Shown piece by piece: positions 1 to 6,463 of a DNA stretch of 9,148 nt (its first letter is position 1; each line of letters starts with the position of its first letter). This DNA is from JAHRVQ01 sp046290215 (GTDB lineage Bacteria > Pseudomonadota > Gammaproteobacteria > Pseudomonadales > Azotimanducaceae), in contig JBKAGC010000145.1 of NCBI GenBank assembly GCA_046290215.1, positions 1 through 9,148 of the forward strand. Direction: 5' to 3'. The notes under the pieces are model-generated. The model saw only the letters and a list, made by a program, of their open reading frames with translations, did no database searches and was not told where the DNA came from. The translations under genes were made by a program, and so were the position numbers.

Positions 1-227
1 AAACCCTAAACCTGCTCCATGAGTGGCCTATGCGTGGCCCGTTTGATGTGGTGTTTTGCCGTAACGTGATTATCTATTTTGATAAACACACGCAGCGACA
101 ATTGTTCGCCCGGATGGAAAAGTTAATGCCCAGTGGGCGTTACCTGTTCATTGGTCACTCGGAAAGTTTATTGCACGTGTCGAAACAGTACACCTCACAA
201 GGGAGCACCATCTACCATCGCGTTTAG
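1..227 (+). CDS. cheR: CheR, chemotaxis receptor methyltransferase, C-terminal fragment
   Basis: This is the 3' end of a gene that begins before the window; the reading frame is open from base 3 and ends in TAG at 225-227. The visible 74 residues contain the end of the SAM-dependent methyltransferase domain. The hallmark strand FDVVFCRNVIIYF is followed by the GHSESL turn and a short C-terminal tail, both typical of CheR. The family transfers methyl groups from SAM to glutamates on methyl-accepting chemotaxis receptors in the cytoplasm, opposing CheB. The N-terminal part of the domain and most of the SAM pocket lie outside the window. It is followed 18 bases later by cheD and then cheB, which supports the assignment and suggests one adaptation operon. 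Confidence 0.93.
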   Translation, partial: TLNLLHEWPMRGPFDVVFCRNVIIYFDKHTQRQLFARMEKLMPSGRYLFIGHSESLLHVSKQYTSQGSTIYHRV

Positions 228-245
228 TGATGGCGGGCAAAGCAG

Positions 246-896
246 ATGATAGGCACGGTACACAGTCTCGACAAGCGTCCTAAGCAGCCTCCGGCGCTAG
301 TGGGATTCCAGGATGTGAACCGCTACTGGGATCAGCGCATGAATCTCTGGGCGGCAAAAATCCTCCCGGGTGAACTGTATGTCAGTTTACACGGCGAGAT
401 GATCAGCACGGTGTTGGGCAGCTGTATTTCAGCCTGCGTACGGGATGTGCAAAAGGGTATTGGCGGCATGAATCACTTTATGTTGCCAGAACCCAATGAG
501 CATAGTTCCGATAACTGGGGTAGCGATAACCTCACCACTCGATACGGTAACTGGGCGATGGAAGCCTTACTGAATGAACTGTTCAAACGCGGAGCGAAGA
601 AACAACACATCGAAGTGAAGTTGTTTGGTGGCGGGCAAATTATTCAGAATATGACGGATATTGGCGCGCGCAATATTAGCTTTGCCAGGCAGTATATGGC
701 GGCGGAAGGTTTCAAGGTGGTGGCTGAAGACGTCGGCGGCCAGCGGCCGCGTAAGGTGCTCTATTTTCCCGATACCGGTGCGGTAAAAGTGAAGCGCCTG
801 AATCAAGTATCTAACCAGACTATCTTTACCAGAGAGCGCAACTACGCCAAGCACGTCAACGTGGATTCGACTGATGGTTCAGTCGAGTTGTTCTGA
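246..896 (+). CDS. cheD: CheD, chemoreceptor glutamine deamidase
   Basis: The product is 216 residues, a normal length for proteobacterial CheD. CheD deamidates specific glutamines on chemotaxis receptors to glutamate, creating methylation sites, and in some bacteria also works with CheC. The catalytic cysteine is C60 in TVLGSCISACVRD and the catalytic histidine is H77 in GGMNHFMLP. They are 17 residues apart, as in Thermotoga CheD. S54/T55 stands near the third active-site position, which is Thr in that enzyme. The roughly 35-residue N-terminal stretch before the domain, with a GFQDVNRYWD motif, is typical of pseudomonad-type CheD. The ATG at 246 has only a weak upstream purine run, but the conserved N-terminal stretch supports this start. 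The gene sits between cheR and cheB with short gaps of 18 and 12 bases, consistent with co-transcription. Confidence 0.95.
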   Translation: MIGTVHSLDKRPKQPPALVGFQDVNRYWDQRMNLWAAKILPGELYVSLHGEMISTVLGSCISACVRDVQKGIGGMNHFMLPEPNEHSSDNWGSDNLTTRYGNWAMEALLNELFKRGAKKQHIEVKLFGGGQIIQNMTDIGARNISFARQYMAAEGFKVVAEDVGGQRPRKVLYFPDTGAVKVKRLNQVSNQTIFTRERNYAKHVNVDSTDGSVELF

Positions 897-908
897 GCGA
901 GGTGTTTG

Positions 909-1976
909 ATGGCAAAAATCAGAGTCCTCATTGTTGATGATTCCGCGTTAGTTCGCCAAATTATCAAGGCAACCCTGTGCGCGACGAACGACATTGAAGT
1001 GGTAGGTGAAGCGGTAGACCCCCACGATGCCCGGGAAAAAATCAAAGCGCTGAATCCAGACGTCCTGACCCTGGATGTAGAAATGCCAAAAATGGACGGC
1101 ATCGCCTTTTTAAGTAACCTGATGCGGTTGCGGCCCATGCCGGTGGTGATGGTATCGACCCTCACAGCCAAAGCCAGTGTGGTCACACTGAATGCCCTGG
1201 AGCTTGGTGCTGTGGACTTTGTGGAAAAGCCTAACGCTGGCCTTAGCGGTAATCTGGATCACTTCACCCAGGAGATACAAGAGAAGGTACGGATGGCGGC
1301 AAAAGCCAACGTCACCCAATTGAAGAATGCCCCGAAGCGCATCAACAAACTTTCCGCGCCGCTGAAAAGCCGTAGCACCAGTTATTCTCACATCGTGGTG
1401 ATTGGTTCGTCCACCGGTGGTACAGAAGCGGTGCGGAACCTGCTGATGAATATGCCGGCAGGTGGACCACCAGTTTTGATTGCACAGCACATTCCAGAGA
1501 ATTTCAGCGCCTCATTTGCCCAGCGGTTGCATGACACTTGCCCTATGGATGCGATGGAAGCAAAACACAATGATCCTATCAAAGCGGGTACCGCATACGT
1601 GGCACCCGGCAATTTTCATCTCACGGTGCGAGAGTCCGGGGGACAACTGTGTTGCTGGTTAGAACAGTCGGAGAAGGTGAACCGGCATCGCCCCTCGGTG
1701 GATGTGCTGTTTGATTCCGTGACGAAACGACTTGGCAATCACAAGGCCATCGGCGTCATTCTAACGGGCATGGGCGCTGATGGTGCGGAAGGTCTTTTGC
1801 GCATGCGCCAGGCGGGTTTTTTCACCATTGCCCAGGATGAGGCCAGTAGCGTGGTATGGGGTATGCCTGGTTCTGCAGTGAGGTTAGGCGCCGCTTGTGA
1901 AGTGCTGCCATTGACACAAATCGCAGCTCGTCTCGACCGTGTACCCCGCCGCAAACGGCCAGCCCAGCAAGGCTAA
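909..1976 (+). CDS. cheB: CheB, protein-glutamate methylesterase/deamidase response regulator
   Basis: The product is 355 residues, full length for CheB. The N-terminal receiver domain (about 3-120) has acidic pocket D10/D11, phospho-acceptor D56 in LTLDVEMPKMDG, S83/T84 and K107. A linker of about 35 residues leads to the methylesterase domain (about 160-345). Its triad is visible: S168 in IGSSTGGTEA, H194 in IAQHIPENF and D291 in LTGMGADG. CheA phosphorylates the receiver, which relieves inhibition of the esterase; the esterase then removes methyl groups from receptor glutamates, giving adaptation opposite to CheR. I place the start at ATG 909 because a GCGAGG ribosome site (897-902) sits 6 bases upstream; the TTG at 906 is possible but less likely. 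It is the last gene of the che group here, before a 123-base gap. Confidence 0.96.
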   Translation: MAKIRVLIVDDSALVRQIIKATLCATNDIEVVGEAVDPHDAREKIKALNPDVLTLDVEMPKMDGIAFLSNLMRLRPMPVVMVSTLTAKASVVTLNALELGAVDFVEKPNAGLSGNLDHFTQEIQEKVRMAAKANVTQLKNAPKRINKLSAPLKSRSTSYSHIVVIGSSTGGTEAVRNLLMNMPAGGPPVLIAQHIPENFSASFAQRLHDTCPMDAMEAKHNDPIKAGTAYVAPGNFHLTVRESGGQLCCWLEQSEKVNRHRPSVDVLFDSVTKRLGNHKAIGVILTGMGADGAEGLLRMRQAGFFTIAQDEASSVVWGMPGSAVRLGAACEVLPLTQIAARLDRVPRRKRPAQQG

Positions 1977-1994
1977 AAGAAATGCTGATTTTTT

Positions 1995-2012
1995 TTGGCT
2001 ACACCCAGCCAA
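1995..2012 (+). other. Short perfect hairpin in the cheB to STAS-gene gap
   Basis: TTGGCT and AGCCAA form a 6-bp stem around the 6-base loop ACACCC, 19 bases after the cheB stop. A run of eight T precedes and merges into the stem on the + strand, rather than following it. It is therefore not a standard intrinsic terminator in either direction, although it may mark the 3' end of the che messages or stabilise them. The rest of the gap (2013-2099) is AT-rich and probably holds a promoter for the downstream trio, for example around TTGATA at 2013-2018. I could not pair that with a convincing -10, sigma-28 or sigma-54 element. Confidence 0.35.
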
Positions 2013-2099
2013 TTGATAAATGTGGTCTATTCTTATTAGGTGAAGCTACAAATCACAGCTTGGGATCGTAGTAAATATTAGATGGAATGAGGATAAGAC

Positions 2100-2405
2100 A
2101 TGTCAATTTATGCATCCGCTTCAGATAACGGTCGTGCGTTGACTATCAACATTGAGGGTCGTTTCGATTTTAGTGCCCACCAGGACTTTCGTGAATCCTA
2201 CGAAGGAACTGACGCCAATCCTGAAGAGTATTGTGTGGATATGAAAGACACCACCTATCTCGACAGTTCGGCGCTCGGTATGTTGTTGCTGCTGCGTGAT
2301 CACGCTGGTGGCGATACGGCGAACATCAAGATCGTCAACTGCAACCCAGACGTAAAGAAGATCTTAACGATTTCTAACTTCGAGCAGTTATTCTCGATCG
2401 ACTAG
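2100..2405 (+). CDS. STAS-domain anti-sigma-factor antagonist, HsbA-like
   Basis: The product is 101 residues and is essentially one STAS domain, the size of SpoIIAA, HsbA or CrsA proteins. The phosphorylatable serine lies in LDSSALGMLLL, at S56 or S57, just after the conserved D55. Family members bind an anti-sigma factor or kinase when unphosphorylated and release it when phosphorylated, a mechanism called partner switching. The next gene encodes both a PP2C phosphatase and a GHKL kinase-like domain, the enzymes expected to control this serine. In Pseudomonas aeruginosa the equivalent HsbA partners with the anti-sigma factor FlgM; in Shewanella the CrsA/CrsR pair controls RpoS. Either target is inference here, as no free anti-sigma gene lies in the window. 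A TGAGGA ribosome site (2089-2094) precedes ATG 2100. The downstream gap is 21 bases, so it is co-transcribed with the next gene. Confidence 0.9.
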   Translation: MSIYASASDNGRALTINIEGRFDFSAHQDFRESYEGTDANPEEYCVDMKDTTYLDSSALGMLLLLRDHAGGDTANIKIVNCNPDVKKILTISNFEQLFSID

Positions 2406-2419
2406 ACTTCGAGCGAAGT
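2406..2419 (+). other. Small inverted repeat in the STAS-phosphatase intergenic gap
   Basis: ACTTC-GAGC-GAAGT (formally ACTTCG/CGAAGT) begins at the base after the STAS stop codon and ends 7 bases before the next ATG. It occupies the place of a ribosome site for the downstream gene, which has no clear Shine-Dalgarno sequence. The nonamer ACTTCGAGC also occurs at 2377-2385 within the end of the STAS gene. The stem is short, so a role in translation balance is speculative. Confidence 0.35.
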
Positions 2420-2426
2420 ACTTTGT

Positions 2427-4127
2427 ATGCACGAAACGATTTCAGTTTTGGTGGCAGACGATAATGATTCCGATAGGTTGATCTTATCCGGCATTCTGAA
2501 ACGTCAAGGGCATGAGGTGCTGCTCGCGGCTAATGGTCGTGAGGCGGTGGATATGTTCACGGAACACCGGCCGCATCTGGTGTTACTGGACGCGCTCATG
2601 CCAGAGTTAGATGGCTTCGAAGCGGCGCGTTTAATCAAATGCGCTGCCGGCGAAGATCTGGTTCCAATCATTTTCCTTACCTCGTTGAAGGATGCCGAAT
2701 CGCTTGCCAAATGTTTAGAGGCTGGCGGCGATGACTTTTTGAGTAAGCCATATAACCGGGTGATTCTTGAGGCCAAGATTCACGCGTTCCAACGTATGCG
2801 GCACATGCATCAGACGTTGCAAAATCAGCGTGATCAGATTGCCAAGAATAACGGCCATATGTTGCAGGAGCAGCGTGTTGCGAAAGCAGTATTCGACAAT
2901 GTTGCCCATAGTGGTTGCCTGGACGCGTCGAATATCAAACATATGTTGTCGCCTTTGTCGGTGTTTAATGGCGATGTTTTGCTGGCAGCTTATAAGCCAT
3001 CAGGCGGTATGCATATCTTGCTCGGGGATTTTACGGGTCATGGATTACCGGCGGCGGTGGGTGCATTGCCAATGGCCGAGATCTTTTATGGTATGACTGC
3101 CAAAGGCTTTGGGTTGCATGACATCATGCGTGAAATCAACCTGAAGCTAAAAACCATTTTGCCGATAGGTGTGTTCTGTTGCGCCGGTTTTGCCGATGTG
3201 AGTTTTCGCAAGGGTTCATGCTCTCTTTGGCTTGGCGGATTGCCTGACTGTTACTTGCTACGCGCAAGCGGTGAGATGGAGATATTTCGTAGTAACCATG
3301 TGCCCATTGGTGTCATCGATCCCAAGTCATTTGACGACTCTACATACCAGATACTGATGGAGCCTGGCGACCGTATTTATCTCTGGTCTGATGGTATTCA
3401 CGAAGCGCGCAGTGTCGAAGACGAAATGTACGGCGAAGAACGCCTCAAGACCTTATTTGTTGAGAATGATGATCCAGAAAGTCTGTTTGATGAGATTCGT
3501 GCTGACGTGATTAAACATATTCGCGGTGGTGAAAGAGACGATGACATCACCATGCTTGAACTGAAGATGGTGGATCAAGCGGAAATTCATAGTGAAAATT
3601 TCCATGTAGAAATGGGTGCGATTTCCGGACCCACAGATTGGAGTATGAGTTATCAGTTAGGTCCCAACACCTTACGGGACTTCAACCCTCTGCCGTTGTT
3701 GCTGCAACTGCTTATGGAGGTGCCTGGTCTTAGGCCCCACAGCGGCACTTTGTACACTGTCCTGGCGGAGCTTTACTCCAATGCCCTGGAGCACGGCGTG
3801 ATTGGCCTGGACTCGCAGTTAAAGTCAGACCCAAGTGGCTTTGCCGAGTATTACCAAAGACGCGAAGCGGCACTACAGGAGTTATCTGATGGTTTTGTGA
3901 AGTTCACTTTTGAGCACAAACCAACCAAAGATGGCGGATGCTTGAAGCTGCACGTGCAAGATAGCGGCAAGGGCTTTGATTACTGCAACGAGGTGGCCAA
4001 GACATCACCGGAGGATGACCTCCATGGTCGTGGTATCGCGTTGATTCGTGACCTGTGTGAGCGTATCCACTATCTCGGCGCCGGCAATGAGGTGGAAGCC
4101 GAGTTCGTTTGGCAACAGGAAGCGTAA
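2427..4127 (+). CDS. Response regulator with PP2C/SpoIIE phosphatase and HATPase kinase domains, HsbR-like
   Basis: The product is 566 residues with three domains. The receiver (about 5-118) has D11/D12, phospho-acceptor D55 in LVLLDALMPE, T85 and K107. A helical, probably coiled-coil linker covers about 119-155. The PP2C/SpoIIE phosphatase domain (about 170-380) has metal-binding acids D183 (FNGD), D201 (GDFTGHG), D322 (LWSDGI) and D371-D373 (ERDDDIT). The GHKL ATPase domain (about 405-562) has an N-box with E448, N452 and H456, then DSGKGFD (512-518) and HGRGIALI (533-540). This is the architecture of P. aeruginosa HsbR and Shewanella CrsR, which dephosphorylate and/or phosphorylate their STAS partner and act on an anti-sigma or sigma factor. 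All key residues I checked are present, so both enzymatic domains look functional. The STAS partner lies just upstream and an Hpt protein that could feed D55 lies just downstream. Confidence 0.93.
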   Translation: MHETISVLVADDNDSDRLILSGILKRQGHEVLLAANGREAVDMFTEHRPHLVLLDALMPELDGFEAARLIKCAAGEDLVPIIFLTSLKDAESLAKCLEAGGDDFLSKPYNRVILEAKIHAFQRMRHMHQTLQNQRDQIAKNNGHMLQEQRVAKAVFDNVAHSGCLDASNIKHMLSPLSVFNGDVLLAAYKPSGGMHILLGDFTGHGLPAAVGALPMAEIFYGMTAKGFGLHDIMREINLKLKTILPIGVFCCAGFADVSFRKGSCSLWLGGLPDCYLLRASGEMEIFRSNHVPIGVIDPKSFDDSTYQILMEPGDRIYLWSDGIHEARSVEDEMYGEERLKTLFVENDDPESLFDEIRADVIKHIRGGERDDDITMLELKMVDQAEIHSENFHVEMGAISGPTDWSMSYQLGPNTLRDFNPLPLLLQLLMEVPGLRPHSGTLYTVLAELYSNALEHGVIGLDSQLKSDPSGFAEYYQRREAALQELSDGFVKFTFEHKPTKDGGCLKLHVQDSGKGFDYCNEVAKTSPEDDLHGRGIALIRDLCERIHYLGAGNEVEAEFVWQQEA

Positions 4128-4142
4128 TGGATGTCTATTTCA

Positions 4143-4149
4143 AAGGAGG
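4143..4149 (+). promoter_or_regulatory. Strong ribosome binding site deciding the Hpt gene start
   Basis: AAGGAGG is an extended match to the 16S rRNA 3' end and lies 8 bases before ATG 4158. It favours that start over the in-frame ATG at 4131, which has no ribosome site and would add nine non-conserved residues. Confidence 0.75.
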
Positions 4150-4157
4150 CCGGTTTA

Positions 4158-4508
4158 ATGCCACACAATGAAGGTGATCATCTTGATGCCGATATCGTCG
4201 CGGAACTTGAAGAAATCATGGAAGATGATTTTGGTGTTCTTTTAGAAACCTATCTTGACGATGCCACCCAGAAAATTACCGGTTTGCAAGCTGCCCTCAA
4301 TGCCAACGACGCGGGCGAACTACGCGAGCTGGCGCATAGTTTTAAAGGCGCCAGTTGCAATATTGGTGCTCTGCCATTGTCGCGCCTTTGTGAAACCGTC
4401 GAAGATCTTGCCAAGCAAGGTGAGCTTGCCGAGGTGGGCCCACTGCTGCCCGGTATTGAAAACGAATATGCAGCGGTAAAGAGTTTGTTGTCTAGCAAGC
4501 TGGCCTAG
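4158..4508 (+). CDS. Hpt-domain phosphotransfer protein, HptB-like
   Basis: The product from ATG 4158 is 116 residues, a single histidine-phosphotransfer four-helix bundle like P. aeruginosa HptB. The phospho-accepting histidine is H60 in ELAHSFKGASCNIGA, the standard HxxKG context. The N-terminus (EEIMEDDFGVLLETYLDD) forms the first long helix seen in HptB-type proteins. HptB-type proteins take phosphate from hybrid sensor kinases and pass it to a response-regulator receiver; the obvious acceptor is D55 of the protein encoded immediately upstream. An in-frame ATG at 4131 would give 125 residues, but the strong AAGGAGG at 4143-4149 supports 4158. The gene ends 30 bases before the sigma-54 promoter of fliK, so it is probably the last gene of the trio's operon. 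Confidence 0.9.
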   Translation: MPHNEGDHLDADIVAELEEIMEDDFGVLLETYLDDATQKITGLQAALNANDAGELRELAHSFKGASCNIGALPLSRLCETVEDLAKQGELAEVGPLLPGIENEYAAVKSLLSSKLA

Positions 4509-4538
4509 ACCGTCTGCCCGCCAAACGGCAAAACATTC

Positions 4539-4554
4539 TGGCACATGCCTTGCA
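4539..4554 (+). promoter_or_regulatory. Sigma-54 (RpoN) promoter for fliK
   Basis: TGGCAC-ATGCC-TTGCA matches the RpoN consensus TGGCAC-N5-TTGCW with exact GG-N10-GC spacing (GG 4540-4541, GC 4552-4553). Transcription should begin about 12 bases beyond the GC, near 4565, leaving roughly 40 bases of leader before ATG 4606. Flagellar genes of polar-flagellated gammaproteobacteria commonly use such promoters with an NtrC-type activator (FleQ/FlrA or FleR/FlrC). Confidence 0.85.
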
Positions 4555-4605
4555 ATATTGGTTGCACTGAACGTTTTTACTTCCGGTCAACCAGAGCAAA
4601 TTGTT

Positions 4606-5709
4606 ATGTCTTCTCCCGTACAACTGCCCGTTTTGAATCCTAAACAAGCGGCGCCCAACTCAGAGGGCAATCGAGTCAAACCCGCTGAAGCGCCAGAGCC
4701 CACGAAAAGTAAGGGTCAGGAGAATTTTAAAGAAGCCATGCAGGCTGCTGATAAACGCGCCGAGCAACGGGCTAGTCAGGATGACCCGGGTTCCAAGGAG
4801 TCACAAGCTACCGAGCGTACGGCAACTTCTAGCGGCAAGGACTTGCCACCGGAAGAAGGCAGCACGGAAACAGAGACTGTGTTTGCGGGTAGCCAAACAC
4901 AGGTGCTGGTGGAAGAAACCCTGCAACTGAACTTCAGCACCGCTGAGCTAAGTGCTGAGCAAGCGGATGATGCGCTGTTGTTGGCAACCCGGTTTGTTGT
5001 GGATAGTCTCCCGGCTGTAGGATCGGAAGCCGCTTCTGGCAATACCACGGCAAGTGCTTCTGCTGGCGGTAAACCTGATATCTTGCTGCAGTTGCAGGCA
5101 CAAATCAGCAAAGCCGCTCTCGCACCGAAAACGCAATTGATGAACCCTGAAAGTCTCGTGCAAGGTGCAATCACCGAGCTGACCAGTTTGAAAGATGCTG
5201 CATCGTCGGCGAATGTGCAAAATCAGGTTGATGCTTTATCAAGTCAAAGTAACCAGAGTAACGCCGCGGAGTTGAAAGCAGCAGCCCAGGCCACCGCGAC
5301 CAAAACAGAAATGGTAGTGCCGAATAAAGTGGGCTCTGAGGGTTGGAGCGAGGCGATGGCTGGCCGGATTAGCCTGCTGGTCAACCAGCGGATATCCGCC
5401 GCTCGCATTCACATTAATCCCCCTGAACTAGGCCCTATCGAGGTTCGCGTAAATCTCAACAACGATCAGGCTAGTGTGCAATTTACCAGTCAATCAGCCC
5501 AGGTTAGAGATGCCCTGGAACAATCCATTCCACGTTTGCGTGACATGTTAGAGTCAGCGGGTTTCTCCCTCGCCGATAGCGATGTGAACGATCAAGGTGG
5601 CGAGCAACGTGGCCAGGGTGAAGGTGAGGGATCTCAGGAACTAATTGAAGAAGCCGTGGCGCAACCTACAACACGCGAGTCGCTCGGACTTGTGGATGAC
5701 TATGTCTGA
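4606..5709 (+). CDS. fliK: FliK, flagellar hook-length control protein
   Basis: The product from ATG 4606 is 367 residues. FliK is a secreted molecular ruler that measures hook length and switches the FlhB export gate from hook to filament substrates. The first ~240 residues are low in order, rich in Ala, Gln, Ser, Thr and Glu, as is normal for the ruler part. The conserved C-terminal domain spans about 245-330 with the signature NPPELGPIEVRV and the following VRDALEQSIPRLRDML. It ends in a Gly/Gln/Glu-rich tail. The frame extends upstream to a TTG at 4558, but that codon lies before the start point predicted from the sigma-54 promoter at 4539-4554, so ATG 4606 is preferred. The ribosome site is weak (AGAG at 4593-4596). 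The last 10 bases overlap the end of the - strand gene. Confidence 0.92.
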   Translation: MSSPVQLPVLNPKQAAPNSEGNRVKPAEAPEPTKSKGQENFKEAMQAADKRAEQRASQDDPGSKESQATERTATSSGKDLPPEEGSTETETVFAGSQTQVLVEETLQLNFSTAELSAEQADDALLLATRFVVDSLPAVGSEAASGNTTASASAGGKPDILLQLQAQISKAALAPKTQLMNPESLVQGAITELTSLKDAASSANVQNQVDALSSQSNQSNAAELKAAAQATATKTEMVVPNKVGSEGWSEAMAGRISLLVNQRISAARIHINPPELGPIEVRVNLNNDQASVQFTSQSAQVRDALEQSIPRLRDMLESAGFSLADSDVNDQGGEQRGQGEGEGSQELIEEAVAQPTTRESLGLVDDYV

Positions 5710-6359
5710 TTCGCGCTGAGACGCTGAAGTATGTCTGGGATCAGATACTCAGCCGTCACGTAACCGCCACACAGCAACTGATAACCACTTCCGGTATCGA
5801 TGAGGAAGTGGGGCAAGGCATTAGCAGAGAGAGATTTTGCTAAATCAAAGCCCGCCCGGGTTTGCGCGATGATCTCCGGGCTGTGCTGCAGCTCCACTAA
5901 TTCCGCCTCAGGCAGATCAAGCAAAGGTGCCAGTACCTTGACGCTATTGATGTCTTTACCTTGTTGATAAAAGGCCGTCTGCAGTTTGCTGAAAAAGTCA
6001 AATGGGGGGTTGCCCTCCAGTTGCCGGGCAATCTCAACAGCCCGGCAGCTCATCTCGCTATGGTAAATAAACCCTGGGGGAATTTCCCCGCTGAAGGTCT
6101 GCCCGGTCGTCTCTGTCACTTCCCGCCAGAGCCGCTGCAGCCGCTTGATGTCGTAGCCCAGCAAACCTTCACTGGTGCCAATTTGTAAACCCGCCATAGT
6201 TAAATCAAAGCTAACCACACCGGCCAATTTTTGACGGCTGAGCAAAACCTCGGGCAAGGTGCCAAAGCACCAGCTACACAATGGGTCTGTGACGAACAGG
6301 ACCCTGGCTTTTGGCGTTTGCCGGGAGCTTGATTCTATGTGGTCTACACTATGAGTCAT
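5700..6359 (-). CDS. DsbA-family thioredoxin-fold protein with CxxC, cytoplasmic type
   Basis: From ATG at 6359 (reading leftwards) the product is 219 residues. An early strand leads to DPLCSWCFG, with active-site cysteines C28 and C31. The middle is helical, as in the DsbA insertion domain. ALPHFLI follows near 181-187 and carries the likely cis-proline P183. The pattern fits the DsbA-like protein-disulfide isomerase family (COG3531 type) rather than periplasmic DsbA: there is no signal peptide, so it probably acts in the cytoplasm as a dithiol oxidoreductase. Its substrate is unknown. A longer frame begins at a GTG at 6449, but that would run across the fliL promoter and adds residues unlike the family. 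The chosen start has no good ribosome site. The gene is convergent with fliK (10-base overlap) and divergent from fliL, an unusual insertion in a fli cluster. Confidence 0.85.
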   Translation of the reverse strand: MTHSVDHIESSSRQTPKARVLFVTDPLCSWCFGTLPEVLLSRQKLAGVVSFDLTMAGLQIGTSEGLLGYDIKRLQRLWREVTETTGQTFSGEIPPGFIYHSEMSCRAVEIARQLEGNPPFDFFSKLQTAFYQQGKDINSVKVLAPLLDLPEAELVELQHSPEIIAQTRAGFDLAKSLSANALPHFLIDTGSGYQLLCGGYVTAEYLIPDILQRLSANQT

Positions 6360-6362
6360 GTA

Positions 6363-6412
6363 CAACAAAAAGGAGACTGTGGTGCTTACTTCGATGCTGT
6401 GACTTTTTGTTG
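6363..6412. repeat. Perfect 10-bp inverted repeat upstream of fliL
   Basis: CAACAAAAAG (6363-6372) and CTTTTTGTTG (6403-6412) are perfect inverted copies separated by 30 bases. They lie in the divergent region between the DsbA-like gene and fliL, and the right arm runs into the -24 box of the fliL sigma-54 promoter. A second, overlapping pair, GCTGTG (6396-6401) and CACAGC (6414-6419), spans the -24 region. They could be activator or repressor sites or form alternative structures; function is not shown. Confidence 0.6.
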
Positions 6413-6426
6413 GCACAGCGATTGCT
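6411..6426 (+). promoter_or_regulatory. Sigma-54 (RpoN) promoter for the fliLMNOP operon
   Basis: TGGCAC-AGCGA-TTGCT matches the RpoN consensus, with GG at 6412-6413 and GC at 6424-6425 separated by exactly 10 bases. Start of transcription should be near 6437, giving a leader of about 27 bases to ATG 6464. A TTGACA at 6426-6431 overlaps the end but has no matching -10 box, so sigma-54 is the better reading. Confidence 0.88.
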
Positions 6427-6463
6427 TGACAGTAGTTGAAGTAAAACACGACAAAATTTTGGC

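Noticed and set aside
842..1490. Long open frames on the - strand across cheB and other genes
   Set aside because: They lie opposite well-conserved coding regions, show no recognisable motifs and have no ribosome sites, so they are shadows of the real genes.
1734..1747. GG-N10-GC spacing inside cheB resembling sigma-54
   Set aside because: The -12 part reads AGGC rather than TTGC and it lies within a conserved coding region.
1995..2012. Hairpin after cheB as an intrinsic terminator
   Set aside because: The T-run is on the 5' side of the stem on the + strand, and for the - strand the stem is followed by A, so neither direction gives a stem followed by U.
4131..4157. Hpt protein start at ATG 4131
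   Set aside because: There is no ribosome site before it, whereas AAGGAGG at 4143-4149 is ideally placed for ATG 4158.
4558..4605. N-terminal extension of FliK from the TTG at 4558
   Set aside because: The codon overlaps the sigma-54 promoter region and precedes the expected transcription start near 4565.
6370..6402. AAGGAG-like site followed by a six-codon + strand frame, GTG at 6382 to TGA at 6402
   Set aside because: It lies upstream of the predicted sigma-54 start point, so it would not be on the fliL message, and it is too short to support as a gene or leader peptide.
6360..6449. Longer start of the DsbA-like protein at a GTG at 6449
   Set aside because: It would place the fliL sigma-54 promoter inside the coding region, and the extra 30 residues do not resemble a signal peptide or the family N-terminus.
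6426..6457. Sigma-70 promoter from TTGACA at 6426-6431
   Set aside because: At 16-18 base spacing there is no reasonable -10 box, and the overlapping sigma-54 match is far better.
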